A DNA stretch of 48,299 nucleotides from Lacticaseibacillus manihotivorans DSM 13343 = JCM 12514 (GCF_001435035.1 NZ_AZEU01000100.1:1-48299), one strand, 5' to 3'. Positions 1 to 9,482 are shown, counted from the first letter of the stretch. Translations and numbers: made by a program. Notes: generated from the letters alone by a model not told the origin.

Positions 1-85
1 CAGTAACGTCTTAAAATCACTAGTATCAGTCACTACGCGTTTTTGAACAGCCACTACCTAATAAACAGGTTGAATGCTTTTGCAG

Positions 86-538
86 TTAAACTTCTGAATG
101 TTCAGCGAGATATTTTTTTCGCCACTTTGGGTCAACTTGAGTGGTGCCAGGCTTAAAGAAGATTTGTTCCGTTCCGGCCTCGTTGGCATGGGCATAGTAC
201 CATTTCTTCCAGCGCAAGAAGGCGAGGTTAGCTTGTAAGACTTTGATCTTAGCCTCTAGGGCCGCCTCTTGTTCGATCATGAACGCGTGGCGCTTTGGCA
301 AGGTGTCGTCACCAGCCACACACCACGCCATGAACTGGCGGATCGCTTTTAGCGGAATGGCAGAGCGTTTCAAACAGTCGATCACTTCTAAATAGCCGAG
401 GTCATCGTCGGTAAAAATTCGCTGGCCTTGGGCATTGCGCTTCACGAAGGGGAGCAGTCCCGATTCATCGTAATACCGCAACGTCGCCACAGTGACGCCA
501 TATTTTTTAGCCATATCGCCAATTGAATAATTTTTCAT
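86..538 (-). CDS. MerR-family transcriptional regulator
   Basis: A 150-residue MerR-family regulator. The N-terminus (YSIGDMAKKYGVTVATLRYY, residues 4-23) is the typical MerR winged helix-turn-helix. It is followed by the wing segment around DESGLLPF and a coiled-coil dimerisation helix (about residues 75-120). I see no conserved cysteine cluster for metal sensing, so the signal is probably a small organic or reactive molecule, as in the AdhR/NmlR group (inference). An upstream in-frame Met would add 46 residues, but the start at 538 has a good AAGGAG site and begins the conserved domain. It is divergent from the dehydrogenase at 618, and a palindrome in that dehydrogenase's promoter is the likely operator. 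Confidence 0.9.
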   Translation of the reverse strand: MKNYSIGDMAKKYGVTVATLRYYDESGLLPFVKRNAQGQRIFTDDDLGYLEVIDCLKRSAIPLKAIRQFMAWCVAGDDTLPKRHAFMIEQEAALEAKIKVLQANLAFLRWKKWYYAHANEAGTEQIFFKPGTTQVDPKWRKKYLAEHSEV

Positions 539-546
539 AGTTCTCC

Positions 547-577
547 TTGACCTCAAGTATACTTGAGCACTTATTAT
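547..577 (+). promoter_or_regulatory. MerR-type promoter with palindromic operator
   Basis: A -35 box TTGACC (547-552) and a -10 box TATTAT (572-577) are separated by 19 bp, the overlong spacer typical of MerR-activated promoters. A perfect 16-bp palindrome, CTCAAGTATACTTGAG (552-567), fills the spacer. MerR proteins bind such sites and untwist the DNA to realign the boxes. The promoter points at the short-chain dehydrogenase. The divergent MerR gene starts at 538, so binding here could also control the regulator. Confidence 0.8.
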
Positions 578-617
578 GAATTTTGTCGAAGAAATAATCA
601 AGGAGAATAATTTTAAA

Positions 618-1346
618 ATGAAACCATTAATTGTGATCACTGGTGCGAGTTCGGGCTTTGGGGCCGAAATGGCCAAAATGTTTAATGCACAAAATCACGC
701 ATTGTTGTTGATCGCGCGGCGTGTCGATAAGATCAAAGCGTTACCGCTAGACTTTACTAACGTGCGCGTGGCGAGTGCGGATGTGACCGATCGCGTGGCG
801 TTAAAAGCTGCTATCGATCAAGCTGTCGCTGAGTTTGGGCCCGTTGATTTATTAGTGAACAACGCCGGCGTCATGTTGTTGGGCAATGTCACCTTGCAAG
901 ACCCGGCTCAGTGGCAACAAATGCTCAACGTCAATGTGATGGGCGTATTAAACGGGATGCAAATTGTGTTACCAGACATGATTGTCCGTGAAAGTGGGAC
1001 CATCATCAATATTTCATCGTTGGCTGGCAAGAAGACTTTCGTTAACCACGCCGCTTATGTCGCTTCAAAGTTTGGTGTCCATGGGTTGTCTGAAACCATT
1101 CGTGAAGAAGTGTCTGGCCATAACGTCCGCGTGGCAATGGTCGCGCCAGGTGCAGCGGAAACTGAATTGTTAGGCCACACGACCGATACTCAAGCCATTA
1201 AAGATTATGATGGCTGGAAGCAAACCATGGGTGGTGTGACGCTTGATCCCAAACATGTGGCCGAAGCGGTGAACTTTATTTATCAAATGCCACAAAGTGT
1301 GAACGTGCGCGAAATTGATATCGCAGCGACCCGCCAAGATAGTTAA
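618..1346 (+). CDS. SDR-family NAD(P)-dependent oxidoreductase
   Basis: A classical short-chain dehydrogenase of 242 residues, the usual family length. The cofactor-binding motif TGASSGFG is at about residues 8-15, NNAG at about 82-85, a catalytic Ser in ISSLAG, and the YxxxK pair in YVASK. The substrate cannot be read from sequence; the closest general class is the YdfG/serine dehydrogenase-like SDRs. The start at 618 follows AAGGAG. An upstream ATG at 576 overlaps the -10 box and is unlikely. It is divergent from the MerR gene and probably activated by it. A terminator follows. Confidence 0.92.
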   Translation: MKPLIVITGASSGFGAEMAKMFNAQNHALLLIARRVDKIKALPLDFTNVRVASADVTDRVALKAAIDQAVAEFGPVDLLVNNAGVMLLGNVTLQDPAQWQQMLNVNVMGVLNGMQIVLPDMIVRESGTIINISSLAGKKTFVNHAAYVASKFGVHGLSETIREEVSGHNVRVAMVAPGAAETELLGHTTDTQAIKDYDGWKQTMGGVTLDPKHVAEAVNFIYQMPQSVNVREIDIAATRQDS

Positions 1347-1386
1347 CCCAAAACGTGTTTCGTCTGAAATCGTTAAAGGTAGATGT

Positions 1387-1420
1387 AAAAAATCCGCCGC
1401 AAGCCTGCGACGGATTTTTT
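1387..1420. terminator. Bidirectional rho-independent terminator
   Basis: The stem AATCCGCCGCA / TGCGACGGATT, with one mismatch and loop AGCC, is flanked by A-run and T-run on both sides. It lies between the convergent dehydrogenase and MMPL genes and can serve both strands. Confidence 0.85.
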
Positions 1421-1427
1421 CGTTCAA

Positions 1428-4400
1428 CTATTCGTTTTTCCGATCATAAGTCAAGGTGATGCCAGCAGACATGGTGATTGGTAACACAAACACTAGGATC
1501 GTTAACCCGATCATTACCGCGATAGCCACTTGAATCAAAGTAAGCACACCAGATGGCATCAAGGCAGCAAAGGTCCCACCTAAAATGATCGCCGCTGAGA
1601 TCACGACCGCGCCAATGACACCGGCGGCTTGCGTGATGGCGATGCGTGGTCTGGACTCAACGCCAAACTCGCGGTACTTCATCATTAAGAAAATGCTGTA
1701 GTCGACGCCTAATGCGATCAACATGATGAAGGCGAAGAATGGGGTGGTCCAAGTTAACTGGGATTGGTCTAAGATCACGGTACTGAGCCCGCGCGTGATG
1801 GTCAACGAGGCAAAGTAAGCAAACAACAAGCTTAACAAAATATAAACCGGTTGTAGCAAAGAGCGGGTGACGAAGATCAACGCAATGGCGATCCCGATCA
1901 CCATGATCGCAGCGGTGCGCATAAAGTCACTTGTCGCAACCGTTTTGGTGTCAGAGGTAAAGGCTGTTTGGCCACCAACGGCAACTTTGGCATTTTTCAA
2001 GCTGGTGCCTTTGAGTTGGTTTTTGACTTCTTTTTGCAAGCTGTTTACTTTAGTTAACGCTTCTGTCGAAGATGGATCAGCTTTTAATACCACCGTTAAT
2101 TGGGTCGCGGTTTGATCCTTGGACAAGTATTGATCAAGGGCTGGCTTGAAGGCCTTACTCTTAAGCGTCGATTTTGGAATGTAGAATTCTTTCGCCGAGG
2201 TCGATTGCTTCAAACCGGTTAGATAGCTGTTGGCTTGGGTGACGCCAGTGTTGATCTGAGTCAGCCCATCAGTGGCTGAGCCTAAACCAGTTTGCAAGGC
2301 CTTCATTTGCGTGGTCAACCCAGAAAGCGTGGTGTACATGGTTTGTTGGCCGTTGCGGACTTGGACTAAACCAGCAGTTAGAGATGGGACACTGGCGTTG
2401 AGTTGATCAGCACCGGTGGTCAATTGTTGCGCGCCACTAGTTAAGCTGCCAGAGTTGGCGTTCACTTGGTTTACTCCGTTGGCGACGGTGTTAACGCCGG
2501 TGACATATTGACTGACCCCGCTAGAAAGCGTTGAAAGTTGTTGGGTCATGCTGGAATTGCCGATGGTTTGAGCGATCGTGGTTTGATCGGTCAAGTCAAC
2601 GCCTGACCCATTAACGCCACTGTTGAGTTGTTGGGCGATCGAGACGGCTTCATTGGAATTGGTTTGCAAGGTTTTTAAACCCGTTTGCAATTGGGCAAAA
2701 GCGGTAGCGACTTGGCCGAGCTGATCGGCTTGCGTGGATAAGTCGTCAGCTTGATCGAGCATGTTTTCAGCCGAATTCATCAAGGCTTTGGCATTGGTCA
2801 ATTCTGATTTTAATTCATTGATTTGCGCGTCAGTTGGCAAAACTTGCGCCAACTTGTCCAATTGCGTGAGATCTGGCATTGCCAAATTGCTGGTTTGGTT
2901 AGCCATCCCGGTCATCGCCGTGTTGTTCTTTTGTAAATTATTCGCTAAGTTGGCATTCGCTTTGGTCAAAATGGTTTGTGCCGCTTGTTTTGATGCAGTT
3001 GAGGCAGTGTCATCATCAATGATCGCCTGCGCTGCGGTGATGATCGCCCGTTCAGCACTGATTGCGGCGACATTGCGCGTCATCACTTGCGTCATTGAAG
3101 ACTTGACGGTATTTAAGGTGCTTTGCAAGGCAGTTGCCTTAGTTTGTAAACTGCTTAAGTTCGCCTTGGCACTTTGCAGTTGATCGAGTAATTTGATGGC
3201 GGCGTCCAATTGAGGTTCTAGCTTTTTAGCTGAGGCCAGTTGGGTGCGCATCGTTTGTGATTCTGATGCCAAGGTGGTCAATTGACATTGGGCGCTGTTG
3301 AGCTGATTTAAAGAACCTGCTTGGCTAGATAAAGCCGAGTTGATTTGGTTGATCCCGCCGTTGATACCAGTGGTATATGCCGTTAAGCCGGCCACCGCCA
3401 TCGGCAGTTGTGACGTTTGTTGCGTCAACGTTGAAATGCCAGCGGTTAATTCACCGGATTTGTCAGCTAACTGCGTGGTGCCAGCATTGATTTGCGCCAC
3501 GGCGTTGGTGTATTGGCCTAAACCATTTTGCAAGGTGTTGGCACCAGTGGCCAATTGCGTGGTGCCGCTGTGCAATTGGTTTGAACCAGAAATCAATTGG
3601 TCAGTTCCTGAAATCAGTTGCTTGACGCCATTTAGTCCGCTTTGCATGTCAGCAGACGCTAATTGTGATTGGGCGGACTTTAAACCGCTGTTGATTTGCG
3701 AAATGCCTGAGTGGGCTTGATCCATACCAGTTGTGACAGTGTTCAGTTGCTTTTTGACATAAAGATCTGAGATTTCACTGCCGCCTGGTTGGGTCACTGA
3801 GGTCACGGTTTTAATGTCAGGATCTTGTTTGAGTTTGCGCGTCAGTTGATCGATCACTTTCAGCGTTTCATTGTTGTTGAGTTTGTGATCGGCTTGAATA
3901 TAAATCGTGGATGGTTCGGCAGTCCCTTTGGAAAAATGCTTTTGAATCAGTTCAAAGCCTTGTTTGGCAGGGGCGTTATCGCTTAATTCCACCACGGTGT
4001 CGTAATTGAGATCGTTGTTGTAAAGTAAGGCGACTGGTACCGCGCACCCGAGCATCAATAAAATGGCGATGAGCGGATGTAAGATTGATTTAGCAGATAA
4101 CCATTCCCAAAGTTTGGAGTGGCTTGCACCAGAGAGGTTTTTCACTGGCCAAAACATTTTGTCACCTAAAGTCGCCATGAAGAAAGGATTCAAGGTCAAC
4201 AACACCAAAAGCAAAATCGCGATCCCGACTGCGACGCCGACTGCGGAGCGATAAATTGAGAACTTGGCTAAGCCTAAGACAGAAAAGCCGATCAAAACCG
4301 ATGAGCCACTATATAAAATCGTGTGGCCGGCGACTTTCACTGCCTGCTTTGTGGCTTCAAGTTTATCAAGGCCTTGGGCGAGCTCTTCTTTAAACTGGTC

Positions 4401-5162
4401 ATACAATAAAATGTTGTAGTCAGTCCCGATCCCAAACAAGATCACGACCATAAAGGCTTGCGTGAAAGCTGACAGCGGAAAGCCGAAGTGTTTGACCAAG
4501 TTCATTACGACACTTAAACTCGTCAACATCGCCACGCCGACAGCCGTCAAGGAAATCACTGGGACGATCGGCGAGCGGAAGACGATGATCAACACCACGA
4601 AAATGAAAATCGCCGCGATCACTTCTGTTTTTTGAACGCCGGCTTCCGTGGCTTCATTGAAAGATTCGTTTAAAATATCCCCACCGGTGACGGAAGTGGT
4701 CACATTGTGGGTTTTGACGGCTTTGGTCAATTGCGTGGTCATCGCTTGAACGGTGGTATGCTTGCTGACCATCAGCTGCACGATTTGGGTGGTGCCATCT
4801 TTTGAAACCAGCTGCTTTTTGGTTTCAGCGTTGTCGCTTGGGGCCATGATGCTGGTGATGTGATAGTGCGACTGGTTGTTTTGCAGTTTTTCAATGGTGG
4901 CATTGATGCTGGTTTGTTGGGCTTTGGTCAGCTTGTGATCACCATTGCTGAAAACCACGGCGACTTGGCGTGCATTACTTTGACCCTTGCCCCATTTATT
5001 TTGAATGGCAGTGGCCACTTGGCTTTGCATGTTGGCCGGGATCGTGGTGTTGCCGTGATCGCGCACCAAAGTGGTGATGTTGGGCATGCCGATCATCGCG
5101 GCTAAGCACACCACGACCCAAACGATCAAGGCGGCGCCATGGTGTTTGAAGAACTTTTGCAT
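1428..5162 (-). CDS. MMPL/RND-family membrane transporter
   Basis: A 1244-residue MMPL-type RND exporter. It has an N-terminal membrane helix, then a first block of helices (about 175-400) containing the GIGTDYNILLYDQF signature of MMPL domains, and a C-terminal block (about 1050-1240) with the matching GVDYSIFLMMKYREFG. Between them is a very long extracellular region (about 420-1040) full of repeats such as SGxxQLxxGxxxL that form coiled coils, as in the YhgE/Pip and Gram-positive MMPL proteins. It probably exports a lipid or amphipathic compound, but the substrate is unknown. It starts 15 bp after the amidohydrolase stop and its ribosome site overlaps that stop, so the two form an operon probably under the TetR regulator at 6458. 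Confidence 0.9.
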   Translation of the reverse strand: MQKFFKHHGAALIVWVVVCLAAMIGMPNITTLVRDHGNTTIPANMQSQVATAIQNKWGKGQSNARQVAVVFSNGDHKLTKAQQTSINATIEKLQNNQSHYHITSIMAPSDNAETKKQLVSKDGTTQIVQLMVSKHTTVQAMTTQLTKAVKTHNVTTSVTGGDILNESFNEATEAGVQKTEVIAAIFIFVVLIIVFRSPIVPVISLTAVGVAMLTSLSVVMNLVKHFGFPLSAFTQAFMVVILFGIGTDYNILLYDQFKEELAQGLDKLEATKQAVKVAGHTILYSGSSVLIGFSVLGLAKFSIYRSAVGVAVGIAILLLVLLTLNPFFMATLGDKMFWPVKNLSGASHSKLWEWLSAKSILHPLIAILLMLGCAVPVALLYNNDLNYDTVVELSDNAPAKQGFELIQKHFSKGTAEPSTIYIQADHKLNNNETLKVIDQLTRKLKQDPDIKTVTSVTQPGGSEISDLYVKKQLNTVTTGMDQAHSGISQINSGLKSAQSQLASADMQSGLNGVKQLISGTDQLISGSNQLHSGTTQLATGANTLQNGLGQYTNAVAQINAGTTQLADKSGELTAGISTLTQQTSQLPMAVAGLTAYTTGINGGINQINSALSSQAGSLNQLNSAQCQLTTLASESQTMRTQLASAKKLEPQLDAAIKLLDQLQSAKANLSSLQTKATALQSTLNTVKSSMTQVMTRNVAAISAERAIITAAQAIIDDDTASTASKQAAQTILTKANANLANNLQKNNTAMTGMANQTSNLAMPDLTQLDKLAQVLPTDAQINELKSELTNAKALMNSAENMLDQADDLSTQADQLGQVATAFAQLQTGLKTLQTNSNEAVSIAQQLNSGVNGSGVDLTDQTTIAQTIGNSSMTQQLSTLSSGVSQYVTGVNTVANGVNQVNANSGSLTSGAQQLTTGADQLNASVPSLTAGLVQVRNGQQTMYTTLSGLTTQMKALQTGLGSATDGLTQINTGVTQANSYLTGLKQSTSAKEFYIPKSTLKSKAFKPALDQYLSKDQTATQLTVVLKADPSSTEALTKVNSLQKEVKNQLKGTSLKNAKVAVGGQTAFTSDTKTVATSDFMRTAAIMVIGIAIALIFVTRSLLQPVYILLSLLFAYFASLTITRGLSTVILDQSQLTWTTPFFAFIMLIALGVDYSIFLMMKYREFGVESRPRIAITQAAGVIGAVVISAAIILGGTFAALMPSGVLTLIQVAIAVMIGLTILVFVLPITMSAGITLTYDRKNE

Positions 5163-5177
5163 ATTGGGGATGGCCTC

Positions 5178-6236
5178 CTAAAGGTGGAAAAGTTGCGTGG
5201 CGTTGTCAGTCAAGATCTCGCGCTTCAATTCTGGGGTCAAAATGTCTGCGCCATTCATCATTTGCACGATCATGTCTAGCATCATCGGCACTTGTTGGAG
5301 CTTTTTGAAATGCTCATAGAAATGATCGAATTTATGAGCGGTGGCGACGAGTTGCCGCTTTTTATCCGCTTTGGGATCTTCAGCATTGGTGATCACACTG
5401 AGCAGTTGCGTCGATAATGTCGCGCTGGTATAAGGAATGTCGCTGCCATATAAGATATGTTTTTCATCAGTCAGCGTCATCAGCATCGGCAACTGGCGCG
5501 GGAAGACGGCACCGGCAGTATCAAAGTACACATGTTTCATTGCGGCAAACATATCCGATTGATATTGTTCTTTGACAAAGGTGGCGTCGCGATCAGCGAG
5601 GATGCCTAAGAAGGCACCGGCGTGAGGCACGATCAGTTGAATGTCAGGGAAGCGGTCGAAGAAGTGATACTTCAATAAATTCATGAACGTCATCGTGGTG
5701 TCGATGAAAAAGCCCATTAACGGCGTCGGCATGTCGATATTGACGTTCATTGGCAAGGCAGCGGGTTGATTGGGATGCAAGGCGACGACGGCATGCGCGT
5801 CATTGAGGCGTTGGTACACTTCATCAAAAATCGGCGGCCCAAAGTAAATGCCACGGGTGTTGGTCGGCACCGTGAAGCCGCGAGCGCGGTGTTTCAATGC
5901 CCAATCAATTTCTTCAACCGATTCGTTGGTGTAAGGCAACGGAAGGGAGGCTAAGTAACCGAGTTTGTCTGGATGGGCGATACTAAGTTGTTCGCCTTCA
6001 ACGTTTGATTGCCGCGCAATTTCTAAAGTTTCCGCTTTATCGCCGAAGTTGAAATGTGGGGAGGATAACGAAAGCAGTGAGTAGCTGATGTGGTTTTTGG
6101 CCATGAAATTCAATGTGGTAGCTGGCTTCCAAGCAGGCGTTGGCCAACCATCTGGATCACCTGGAATGTGGCGGTTTAATGTATCGGTATAAATTTTAGG
6201 TAAGTAGTGCGTATGAACGTCGATAATGTCTGACAT
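5178..6236 (-). CDS. Amidohydrolase-family protein (ACMSD-like)
   Basis: A metal-dependent hydrolase or decarboxylase of the amidohydrolase-2 superfamily, 352 residues. The N-terminal DVHTHY carries the HxH metal ligands. Later motifs ALHPNQ, VPHAGAFLG and YGSDIPY supply the remaining His and Asp ligands expected on the TIM barrel. The family includes ACMSD-type decarboxylases and many enzymes of unknown substrate. The start at 6236 (MSDIIDVHTH) has a GAGGGA site; a longer in-frame start 78 bp upstream would add non-conserved residues. First gene of an operon with the MMPL exporter, divergent from tetR. A detoxification pair, with the enzyme modifying and the pump exporting, is an inference. 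Confidence 0.85.
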   Translation of the reverse strand: MSDIIDVHTHYLPKIYTDTLNRHIPGDPDGWPTPAWKPATTLNFMAKNHISYSLLSLSSPHFNFGDKAETLEIARQSNVEGEQLSIAHPDKLGYLASLPLPYTNESVEEIDWALKHRARGFTVPTNTRGIYFGPPIFDEVYQRLNDAHAVVALHPNQPAALPMNVNIDMPTPLMGFFIDTTMTFMNLLKYHFFDRFPDIQLIVPHAGAFLGILADRDATFVKEQYQSDMFAAMKHVYFDTAGAVFPRQLPMLMTLTDEKHILYGSDIPYTSATLSTQLLSVITNAEDPKADKKRQLVATAHKFDHFYEHFKKLQQVPMMLDMIVQMMNGADILTPELKREILTDNATQLFHL

Positions 6237-6387
6237 GATAAATCCCTCTTTTTTTAAAATGAACACGCTGTTGATTACGAGTTCTAGCGTACGACCAGCA
6301 ACCTGAGGGAACAATAATCAAAATTTTCAGAACTGTTGAGTTAAATGTCATGTAACGTTGAAAGCCTGATGGCGTCGGAATTTTAGC

Positions 6388-6402
6388 TCAACACGTTGTT
6401 GA
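6388..6402. promoter_or_regulatory. Candidate TetR operator
   Basis: The inverted repeat TCAACA-CGT-TGTTGA lies between the divergent amidohydrolase and tetR genes. Related half-sites TGTTGA recur near 6269 and 6338 in the same intergenic region. A -35-like TTGATT overlaps the right arm, with a -10-like CATACT 17 bp further on, reading toward tetR. Repressor binding here would block tetR and probably the divergent operon. Confidence 0.5.
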
Positions 6403-6457
6403 TTTAATTTTTTCAATCCGGCATACTAAAGGCGAAAAATAATAGGAGCGTGTCGTC

Positions 6458-7063
6458 ATGCATCAAAAAGTTGTCGAAACCGAAGCGGCAATTCAAGCAG
6501 CTTTCATCGCATTACTGCAAACCAAAGCCTTTGAAAAAATCTCTGTCAGCGACATCACCAAGCTTGCACATATCAATCGGGGCACTTTTTATCTCCATTA
6601 CGTTGATAAGTACGCCTTGCTTGACCATTATGAAAATCATTTGATCGATCAGATTCAAGACTATTTCACCAATGACTTTGAAGGGACGATGACCTATCAA
6701 TCGGTTAAAGAAAATGGGGTCTACACTTACCCAGTCGTGCAAAAAACAGTCGGTTTCATCCATCAAGAATTTGCGTTGTGGCAAGTGTTGTTGGGACTTA
6801 ATGGTGATCCGCGATTTGAGCTGAAGCTTAAACGCATCATGAAACAAGCCATCAGCAATGGCTTAGATCGCGTTAAAGGTGATATTTCAGTAACGCGCTG
6901 TATTCCAGAAGACTATGCTTGGGAGCTGATCATTTCGGGGATGTTTACCATTATTAAAACTTGGCTGCGCGAAGATGATCCGCAAAATCCTGAAGCGATC
7001 GCGGATATTATGATGAAGACCCGTTTTTTAAGCCCATATGATTTGTTAGGCATCAAAGACTAG
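6458..7063 (+). CDS. TetR/AcrR-family regulator
   Basis: A 201-residue TetR-family regulator. The N-terminal helix-turn-helix (about residues 10-55) includes the typical segment ISVSDITKLAHINRGTFYLHY followed by a KYALLDHY linker. The C-terminal part is the variable ligand-binding and dimerisation domain, resembling the TetR_C domain of the DhaS-like and YxaF-like group. ATG at 6458 follows TAGGAG. It is divergent from the amidohydrolase-MMPL operon, which it most likely represses until a substrate of the exporter or enzyme is present (inference from arrangement). Confidence 0.9.
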   Translation: MHQKVVETEAAIQAAFIALLQTKAFEKISVSDITKLAHINRGTFYLHYVDKYALLDHYENHLIDQIQDYFTNDFEGTMTYQSVKENGVYTYPVVQKTVGFIHQEFALWQVLLGLNGDPRFELKLKRIMKQAISNGLDRVKGDISVTRCIPEDYAWELIISGMFTIIKTWLREDDPQNPEAIADIMMKTRFLSPYDLLGIKD

Positions 7064-7103
7064 AAAACGCCACGCTCAGTGAAATCTGAACGTGACGTTT
7101 TTG
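7064..7103 (+). terminator. Rho-independent terminator after tetR
   Basis: An imperfect 16-bp stem (7064-7079 with 7086-7101), loop TGAAAT and a following T-run. It sits between convergent genes, and its A-rich left arm would also work for the ABC gene on the other strand. Confidence 0.85.
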
Positions 7104-7105
7104 CA

Positions 7106-8791
7106 TTATCTCAAGTTTAATGTGCGTAAGGCTTGCATCACGGTGTCATCGTGAAGGCGGCCTTGTGCGATGACTTTGCCATTTGCTAACACGATGATCT
7201 CATCAGCTTTGGCAAAGGTAGCCGCATCATATTGATGCGTGATCAAGATGAATCCTTGCGCCATGCTGAACAGGTCAGCTTGTAGTTGTGCCGCAATGTG
7301 CGGATCAAGGCCGGTAGTCAATTCATCGAAAAGCATGAACTGGTAATCGCTCAATAACAGTCTTGATAACGCCAGTCGTTGTTTTTCACCGCCGGATAAC
7401 AGTGGCGTTTCTGATGTAAGTTGATCGTTGAGGTCATGATGGCTTAACCACGCCCCCAAACCCGCTTGGCGTAAAGCTTGCGTGACTGCGACATCAGATG
7501 GTGTTGGATCGAACAAGGTGACATTATCTCGAACGCTTCCGGCAAAGATATCAGGCTTTTGCGTCATCATGCCTAAAGTATGGTAGACGATTCCGCGATT
7601 GAATTGGGTGAGTGGTTGACCATATAGCCGTGCGGTGCCACTGATGGGTATGAGCTCCCCTAACAAAATGCGCATTAACGTGGTTTTGCCGCTACCACTA
7701 GCGCCCACCACCAGATATTTTTGATCAGGCGCAAAATGAAGACTCACATCTTTGAGCAGGTGTTGCTCATCCACTTCATAATTGACGTGATCAAGGGTCA
7801 GAAACGCCGTGCTAGCTGGCAAGTGAGGGATATGGACAAGCGTCAATGCGCCATCATCAGGACTGTTCAATTCAACTTCAAGCGCTTGGGCTTGTTTGCG
7901 GCCCCCATAGAACTCTGCCAGCAATTCCGTCAGCATCGCCATGGGCCAATTAAATAAGCTGGCTAATTGTGAAAATGCTACTAATTGGCCTAACGTGATC
8001 GTCCCTTGGCGGACGAAATATGCCCCTAGTAGCCATGCGCCGAGATACATCACATCACCTAAGAAATCTGAGATGCCACTCGTGATTTTTTGCACGCGTT
8101 GATCATGAATCGCAGCTTTTTGAACTGCCAAGCTTTGCCTATCGTGAAGGCGCGCAAATGGTGGGGTCGATAAGGCGTATTGAATGGTGGTAAAGCCTGA
8201 AAGCATGTCCGTCACGGTACTGGTATAGTGTTCGATGGCGTTGACGACTTCGGATTTCGCGGATTCGAGCCAATGTTTCACTAAAAATGGAAAAATCAAA
8301 GCTGGCACACTTAATAATGCGACGCCAATCGTGATCACTGGGTTGATCAAAAAAGTCCCTAACACGGCCATTATCAGCAAACTGACCAAATAAATCGCCC
8401 GTAAAATCACATGGAAATAACTTTGCGTGACCACATCGACTTGTTTAGTGAGTTGCGCGACGTATTGGCCAACTTGTTTTTGATGGAAATGCAATGGGCG
8501 CAATTTGTGGTAATGGGCAAACAAGTCTGCGCGCAGTTCACGTCCAATTCTAGCCGGCAGTGATTCATTCATATATTCGGCAGCCCCATCAGTTAAGGCT
8601 TGAATGACCAAATAAATGATCACTGCAGGCACAGCCAAGGTGAAACTGAGCCGACTGGTCCCAGTGGCAATATCGGTGATCAACTGTAAGACGTAAGAAT
8701 AAGCCACTAACACTGCCGCAGCCAAAACACTGACCAAGGCGGCAAAAGTCAAACGCCAAGGGTGACGAAATAAATACTTGAGCATGTTCAT
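7106..8791 (-). CDS. ABC exporter, fused permease and ATPase
   Basis: A half-size ABC exporter of 561 residues. The N-terminal six-helix permease domain (about 1-300) is followed by an ATPase domain with Walker A GASGSGKTT (about 365), signature LSGGEKQRL, Walker B FMLFDEL and an H-loop THQYD. It lacks a second half in the neighbourhood, so it would act as a homodimer. The sequence is closest in feel to bacteriocin, lipid or CydCD-like exporters; the substrate is unknown. Three close start codons exist. I prefer 8791 (MNMLKYLFRHPW), where homology starts, but 8785 is possible. It appears monocistronic. Confidence 0.85.
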   Translation of the reverse strand: MNMLKYLFRHPWRLTFAALVSVLAAAVLVAYSYVLQLITDIATGTSRLSFTLAVPAVIIYLVIQALTDGAAEYMNESLPARIGRELRADLFAHYHKLRPLHFHQKQVGQYVAQLTKQVDVVTQSYFHVILRAIYLVSLLIMAVLGTFLINPVITIGVALLSVPALIFPFLVKHWLESAKSEVVNAIEHYTSTVTDMLSGFTTIQYALSTPPFARLHDRQSLAVQKAAIHDQRVQKITSGISDFLGDVMYLGAWLLGAYFVRQGTITLGQLVAFSQLASLFNWPMAMLTELLAEFYGGRKQAQALEVELNSPDDGALTLVHIPHLPASTAFLTLDHVNYEVDEQHLLKDVSLHFAPDQKYLVVGASGSGKTTLMRILLGELIPISGTARLYGQPLTQFNRGIVYHTLGMMTQKPDIFAGSVRDNVTLFDPTPSDVAVTQALRQAGLGAWLSHHDLNDQLTSETPLLSGGEKQRLALSRLLLSDYQFMLFDELTTGLDPHIAAQLQADLFSMAQGFILITHQYDAATFAKADEIIVLANGKVIAQGRLHDDTVMQALRTLNLR

Positions 8792-8891
8792 TCCATAAAA
8801 AAAGCCTCGAATAGATTTCGCGGCCAATTATCCTTCGTTTCTATTTACGTGCAGAATACCACAAACGCTTTCAGTGGCGCAATATGAGAGC

Positions 8892-9458
8892 TCAAATCCA
8901 GCTGATCAACTGATGGATCAGCCCGCTATCCCAAAACACGTAACCGCCGATGGCAACGTAGATCACTTTCATTAAAGGCTCGCCGAAGCGATTCATGACG
9001 CGGGTGACCACAGGTAATTCAGCGATCGCATTGATCACCCAAACGATGAGCACGGTCAAAATGGTGATGAAAATCAATGTGAGTGCGAACTGCATCCATG
9101 ATTCACCCGCCAACACCGGCAAGAAAATCGCGAGGTTACACCCGGCACACACGGATAAATAAGTGATCAACACGGTCAGCACTGAGGAGTGGCTGGTTTG
9201 TTTCTGGGTAGCGTCATCGTCGTCATCATGCAAGGCCATATAAATCGGCAAGATGCCCAAAATGCCCAACGCCCATTCAGGCAGAAACGCGGCTAAAGTC
9301 TTGCCAACCAGAAAACTGGCGGTCATCAGGATCAAAATGCCGATCCAATAGCCCAGCAACACTTGCTTAAAACGATATTGCTTCAGTAAAAAAATTAAGA
9401 TGAAGAAAAAATCCAAATTCACGCTGAGAAAGGTCAGTGCTAATACCCAGTAATTCAT
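8892..9458 (-). CDS. CadD-like cadmium resistance transporter family protein
   Basis: An integral membrane protein of 188 residues with about six hydrophobic helices. The N-terminal SVNLDFFFILIFLL and central TYLSVCAGCNLAIFLPV match the pattern of the Gram-positive CadD cadmium resistance family (LysE superfamily). A short acidic loop DDDDD (about residues 78-82) separates the two halves and may bind cations. The actual ion is not proven, and lactobacilli often carry CadD paralogues of unknown role. ATG at 9458 has a TAGGGA site, and a near-consensus promoter lies just upstream. No CadC-type ArsR repressor is adjacent. Confidence 0.82.
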   Translation of the reverse strand: MNYWVLALTFLSVNLDFFFILIFLLKQYRFKQVLLGYWIGILILMTASFLVGKTLAAFLPEWALGILGILPIYMALHDDDDDATQKQTSHSSVLTVLITYLSVCAGCNLAIFLPVLAGESWMQFALTLIFITILTVLIVWVINAIAELPVVTRVMNRFGEPLMKVIYVAIGGYVFWDSGLIHQLISWI

Positions 9459-9482
9459 GTTATCCCTACTTTCACGGGTTTC

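Noticed and set aside
2761-3720. Plus-strand ORFs inside the MMPL gene
   Set aside because: They are shadows of the long repetitive coiled-coil region on the minus strand, with no ribosome sites and odd Cys/Val-rich composition.
8860-8880. Catabolite-responsive element upstream of the ABC gene
   Set aside because: AACGCTTTCA matches only part of the cre consensus, with about three mismatches at one end.
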